DNA of 9,161 nt. It comes from Chloroflexota bacterium. GTDB lineage: Bacteria; Chloroflexota; Ktedonobacteria; Ktedonobacterales; Ktedonobacteraceae. The stretch spans positions 1 to 9,161 of the forward strand of contig VBHS01000190.1 of the NCBI GenBank assembly GCA_005881295.1, written 5' to 3'. This document shows positions 7,201 to 9,161 of this stretch, piece after piece; the stretch's first letter is position 1, and each line of letters begins with the position of its first letter. The notes under the pieces are model-generated. The model saw nothing but the letters and a program-made list of their open reading frames with translations, was not told the origin of the DNA and did not search any database. Position numbers and translations under genes: made by a program.

Positions 7201-7592
7201 TCTTTCCCAGCAACGCTCGCAACTGTCCCGATGGAAACTATTCGCTCGGCATGCGCGGCGGCCTCAATACTCCCTGGGTCATCGACAGCCTCGGCCCTCC
7301 CACAGAACTCAATAGCGACCTACCGGGCCGCGCCATGTGGGGTGGCCTTACAGAAACGCCGAAAAACTGCATTTCCACCATATCACTTTCATGGTATGTG
7401 CCACATGCTGTGCAAAAAGTGCATGGACAGCCCTCTTATACCATACTTGTACAGAAGCAAAGCGGATTAAGCCCCACTATCGACCTGACCATCGATGCAA
7501 GCGCTGTGAATGGGCTGAAGTCATTTAGCTTCAAGGGGGATATCAACGCCGATAGAACATTCAATCTGAGACCACCTCCAAAGAAAAAATAA
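4281..7592 (+). CDS. DUF4012-domain single-pass membrane protein with HTH-like N-terminus
   Basis: Read from TTG 4281 it has 1103 residues (1110 from ATG 4260). Numbering here is from TTG. Residues of about 35-98 are basic and helical. They read like a helix-turn-helix (SIDEITLRKHIS-SERLLQLAEQCL) followed by WGFRALMPGV. Residues of about 100-375 form an acidic Glu/Pro/Thr-rich low-complexity linker with an internal duplication. A basic cluster (KKRRS) then precedes one membrane helix at about 404-428, so by the positive-inside rule the N-terminus is cytoplasmic and the rest extracytoplasmic. After a helical stalk comes the DUF4012 signature, AELRPGGGFTGQYG (about 643-656). Four cysteines (946, 968, 982, 1030) in the C-terminal region could form disulfides. 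The tail ends RPPPKKK. DUF4012 proteins are common in Chloroflexota and Actinobacteria and have no established function. DUF4012 membership is confident; the HTH reading is tentative. Confidence 0.88.
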   Translation: MPGARVENSPKFADRMRDISSWREGDIRSLSTRAKKKYYRRKSAIEDYFTSNISIDEITLRKHISSERLLQLAEQCLMQAEDGSPWGFRALMPGVNVIDYAAQPAAEAPSSGISGEDTQNLNHETKSDNTVNPPAPQAAAPASPDEDKEIEDKDYDTAKRLAIKRSQQSFQHDAGIPETPPTPALQVEGEEPAESGEPAAELDEPTAKLEPLSREEEEQVEATAELDEPTVKLEPLSRDQAAVSEEAALAANMATPGDVEESGEVEHVTAGQDGDEATVEPVQIPLENDETLTEPASSADSTEDERVTVPTDAQDAITEVERILVEEKDEARTALSARDGRGEGAKETLPVAYAPTHLAPLSMPVYIRRTALDGKRAVAIHRRLVHKRWMRDEQVHTKKRRSLQIVSFAIFAAIILFGLVPVGAGVAAYGAYNNISGIAHDGINHLLKVKSLLPVSKSDPTAALNEKNLTQAQVEFKAAQSDFIQLQQLVDRTDVQAAITQFAPQYSNKLGMGQKLVQVALDVSRMGDELCGVALIGANIIHGSPLSSGSTKPVISAADVAAIDGSMVHALYYIDDIQQQMSQVSIKDLPVSDSQKKQLVSVMNLLPTAQDTIIQAQGMVGLVAWLLGIGHQRRFLVQTMDRAELRPGGGFTGQYGILQIQDGRMSPFNLTDVTLIDYAENGTAIGRNAPPGYSWMNFGNWGIRDSNLSGDFPTTARMTMQLFQDEGGGPVDGDIAFTPALISHILDVIGPIKVPGYNETITPQNLEERLHYYQQDFSAIAREKQISGNYSHAGRKAFTSTLGKLLLDRVRHATIKQLIAIVKGAIKDIQSRDLEIYFTNPAAETWLADHGYSGSIDTFTKQDGFMVVQANISISKASQYVHTTEQDNVTLDAQGGATHNLTITLDYQQKGPVYGFDTYADYIRVYAPRNAQLTGGDGFDTGKPLCSPGPTRTSPALGNTGTTVPTGCGQYNSFFPSNARNCPDGNYSLGMRGGLNTPWVIDSLGPPTELNSDLPGRAMWGGLTETPKNCISTISLSWYVPHAVQKVHGQPSYTILVQKQSGLSPTIDLTIDASAVNGLKSFSFKGDINADRTFNLRPPPKKK
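4878..4995 (+). repeat. Two 46-nt direct repeats in the acidic linker
   Basis: Copies at 4878-4923 and 4950-4995 are offset by 72 nt (24 codons), in frame. Both encode AELDEPTxKLEPLSR. Several third positions differ, so the duplication is not very recent, yet the peptide is conserved apart from one Ala/Val change. This points to selection on the short motif or its spacing. Confidence 0.75.
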
Positions 7593-7603
7593 GCCGCATT
7601 CTT

Positions 7604-7679
7604 ATCACCTTTTTGGGTCATTTACAAGATAGACACACTATGTTACACTGCCCATATGGTTTCAGGCCAAAAAGGTGAT
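7604..7679. repeat. Perfect 13-bp inverted repeat bracketing a promoter
   Basis: ATCACCTTTTTGG (7604-7616) and CCAAAAAGGTGAT (7667-7679) are exact reverse complements, 50 nt apart. The promoter of the next gene lies entirely between them. The left arm sits near -40 to -52 and the right arm near +12 to +24 relative to the predicted start of transcription. Possible roles are paired operators, a long stem-loop ending the upstream transcript, or recombination sites. No recombinase gene is seen here. Confidence 0.7.
7621..7649 (+). promoter_or_regulatory. Extended -10 sigma-70-type promoter
   Basis: TTTACA (7621-7626; 5 of 6 to the -35 consensus), a 17-nt spacer, then TACACT (7644-7649; 4 of 6) with TG at 7641-7642 giving an extended -10. 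Transcription would start near 7656, leaving a leader of roughly 70 nt to the Shine-Dalgarno-backed ATG at 7728. It is the best promoter in the window and probably drives the last two genes. Confidence 0.5.
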
Positions 7680-7727
7680 GTAAACCGCTGTTTTATTTGC
7701 CTGGTTGTTCTACAAGGAAGGTGCTCG

Positions 7728-8210
7728 ATGGCTAGCTGGGAAGACGAACTAGCTGTACTATTACGTGAGCTAGGGGTAACGCTGGAAGAACCCAAGACTC
7801 ACCTGCGACCGACACAAATAAGTGAGGCCGACCACCAACAGGGAGAGCATCCCTTACGGGATAAAGATACTTCCAAACGGCAAGCGCAATCCGCTGACGA
7901 TACAATCTGGGAGAGTGCTAGCCATAGAAATATAGATGAAGATGATGATGCCTGGTTAAGTGACCTGCGTATGATGCGGCGCGAAGTCGAGTCCATCGTG
8001 ATACAGGTAGTTCGCCTGATGCAGCGCGGGGATATCGACCCGGCCATCAAAGAAGACGTCCTCGTTGTGTTACGCGCTCTACGCCGCCGCGCATCAGTCA
8101 CCCAGCAAGCGGCGGCCAGCGATGCTGCCTATCTTGAATTCGCCGCCGCGATGCTGCACTTCTGTCGCCTCGTGCTGCGCTTGAGTGAGGTCACTACCGA
8201 AGATTATTGA
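7728..8210 (+). CDS. Hypothetical 160-residue acidic helical protein
   Basis: I do not recognise this protein. The start is ATG 7728, because AAGGAAGG (7714-7721) lies 6 nt upstream. An in-frame ATG at 7656 has no ribosome site and coincides with the predicted transcription start. Residues 4-16 (WEDELAVLLRELGV) form a predicted amphipathic helix. Residues of about 20-75 are polar and probably disordered, ending in an acidic run (DEDDDAW). Residues of about 77-155 look like three helices: WLSDLRMMRREVESIVIQVVRLMQ in part, then the stretch after DIDPAIKEDVL, then AAYLEFAAAMLHFCRLVLRL. No signal peptide, membrane segment or catalytic motif is visible. The helical C-terminal part suggests a protein-protein interaction domain. 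It lies 52 nt before the next gene, probably in the same transcript, so a role with that membrane protein is plausible but unproven. Confidence 0.75.
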   Translation: MASWEDELAVLLRELGVTLEEPKTHLRPTQISEADHQQGEHPLRDKDTSKRQAQSADDTIWESASHRNIDEDDDAWLSDLRMMRREVESIVIQVVRLMQRGDIDPAIKEDVLVVLRALRRRASVTQQAAASDAAYLEFAAAMLHFCRLVLRLSEVTTEDY

Positions 8211-8262
8211 TCGAAACATCGTCATTTCTTTCTTGATATAGCAGAGGGAAGGGAGACGGTCA

Positions 8263-9161
8263 ATGAACCATGACAATACCAACACAGAAACATCTGGGGG
8301 GCGCTGGCTGCGTGTAAGCCTGCTCACACTGACCATGGTGGCTCCAATCGTCAACTCGATCATGGATTATTTCCGCAAGCGTGCAGAATTAGACGACGCA
8401 TCAACGGCAGACCAGGTTTCGTCACGGCAGCGCCTGGATGAACTGACCTACGCAACTCGCCAGCGTGCTGGCGCGCAAGCGCAGCAGTTACAGAACTGGG
8501 CTCAAGATTGGAGTCAGGATCTACGCAAGCGCGGCGAAGACCTGGCTGAAGATCTGGCAGCGCAAAGTGGCAAAATTTCTCAAGATCTGCTTGCCCGTGG
8601 GAGCAAGGTCACGCGTGATATCACTAAACGTGGAAGTAGGGTCCAACGCGATATCACTAAACGCGGGAGAAAGGTCACGCGGAGGTTAGCTAAACGTAGC
8701 AAGAAACTGAGCCACGACCTCACCAAGCGCAGCAACCAGCTGCTGCAACCAAACCGTAAAAGGAACAGTACTTTCTGGACAATCTTTGGTTTCAGCCTCG
8801 GTTTGGTGATCGCTGCTGTTGTTACCTATCTCTTGATACGCAAACGTCTGGAACGCCAGGCATTAGAGGCAGAGCAGCAATTTGAACTATCACAAGTTCG
8901 CAGTGGGGAGCGACAAGGAGAACAAGGAAAGCCCGTAGGTGAAATTGTCTACATGGACAATGAAGGAGCCGTTGTAGCGACTGTAGAGGCCGTTGACCCG
9001 GCTACAGGTGAGGTCGTGACGCCTGCCGACGCAGCTTTTGTCGGTGTCGTGGGTACAAAACGCTACTATCCCATCGAGGTAACCCTCGATGACGGTCTGG
9101 AGCTTGTCTATTTTGTCTCCGAGGATGAGGCGAGGGCACAAGGATATAGCGTGGCTGAGTA
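8263..9161 (+). CDS. Membrane protein with seven 11-residue tandem repeats, reaching the window edge
   Basis: The start is ATG 8263, with GGGAG (8251-8255) 7 nt upstream. The frame is open for 299 codons. The last two bases are TA, so the next base could complete a stop. Residues of about 18-34 are hydrophobic and may be a first membrane segment or membrane-associated helix. Residues 86-162 are seven uninterrupted 11-mers with consensus D-[LI]-x-K-R-[GS]-x-x-[LV]-x-x, strongly basic. Residues of about 171-192 (FGFSLGLVIAAVVTYLLI) are a clear membrane helix followed by RKRLER. Residues of about 225-299 are acidic and beta-rich (GEIVYMDNEGAVVATVEAV), resembling a small globular domain. Hendecad repeats usually make amphipathic or right-handed coiled-coil helices. 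The helix-plus-repeat layout recalls YtxH-type stress proteins, but I cannot claim membership. Function is unknown. It is probably co-transcribed with the preceding 160-residue gene. Confidence 0.8.
   Translation, partial: MNHDNTNTETSGGRWLRVSLLTLTMVAPIVNSIMDYFRKRAELDDASTADQVSSRQRLDELTYATRQRAGAQAQQLQNWAQDWSQDLRKRGEDLAEDLAAQSGKISQDLLARGSKVTRDITKRGSRVQRDITKRGRKVTRRLAKRSKKLSHDLTKRSNQLLQPNRKRNSTFWTIFGFSLGLVIAAVVTYLLIRKRLERQALEAEQQFELSQVRSGERQGEQGKPVGEIVYMDNEGAVVATVEAVDPATGEVVTPADAAFVGVVGTKRYYPIEVTLDDGLELVYFVSEDEARAQGYSVAE
8518..8748 (+). repeat. Seven tandem 33-bp coding repeats (11-residue units)
   Basis: Units start at 8518, 8551, 8584, 8617, 8650, 8683 and 8716 with no indel. The fourth and fifth share GCGATATCACTAAACG-like cores almost base for base around 8617-8636 and 8650-8669, suggesting recent duplication or gene conversion. 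Outer units are more diverged. The sixth unit replaces the lead Asp with Arg. Confidence 0.85.

Noticed and set aside
7656..7727. Upstream ATG 7656 as the start of the 160-residue protein.
   Set aside because: There is no ribosome site before it, it coincides with the predicted transcription start, and ATG 7728 has a strong Shine-Dalgarno at the right distance.

Overview
The window most resembles a Chloroflexota chromosome, probably Ktedonobacteria. This is inferred from gene content: a DUF4012 membrane protein with a long acidic cytoplasmic arm, an M1 peptidase fused to HEAT repeats, and lineage-restricted small proteins. Base composition is mixed and moderately GC-rich. No marker gene is present, so the placement is a judgement, not a proof. 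No rRNA, tRNA, CRISPR array, insertion sequence or phage gene was seen.

Layout, left to right. (1) Bases 1-1149, minus strand: the N-terminal 383 codons of an AarF/ABC1/UbiB-family atypical kinase, cut by the left edge. (2) Bases 1150-1315: a divergent intergenic region with an interrupted palindrome and promoter-like hexamers. (3) Bases 1316-4000, plus strand: an M1 zinc metallopeptidase followed by HEAT-type repeats and a short C-terminal coiled coil. Two overlapping hairpins sit at and after its stop codon. (4) Bases 4001-4280: an intergenic region with a candidate promoter and short repeats. (5) Bases 4281-7592: a large single-pass membrane protein. It has a helix-turn-helix-like N-terminus, an acidic low-complexity linker, one membrane helix and a DUF4012 ectodomain. 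(6) Bases 7593-7727: a good extended -10 promoter lying between the arms of a perfect 13-bp inverted repeat. (7) Bases 7728-8210 and 8263 to the right edge: a small acidic protein of unknown function, then a membrane protein carrying seven exact 11-residue tandem repeats. These two are probably co-transcribed.

The genes do not form one recognisable pathway. UbiB-like kinases support isoprenoid-quinone or lipid metabolism, and the M1 enzyme trims peptides. The right half (DUF4012 protein, 160-aa protein, 11-mer-repeat protein) looks envelope-associated and is the least explained part. Two of the plus-strand genes are best read from TTG starts placed behind strong Shine-Dalgarno sequences.
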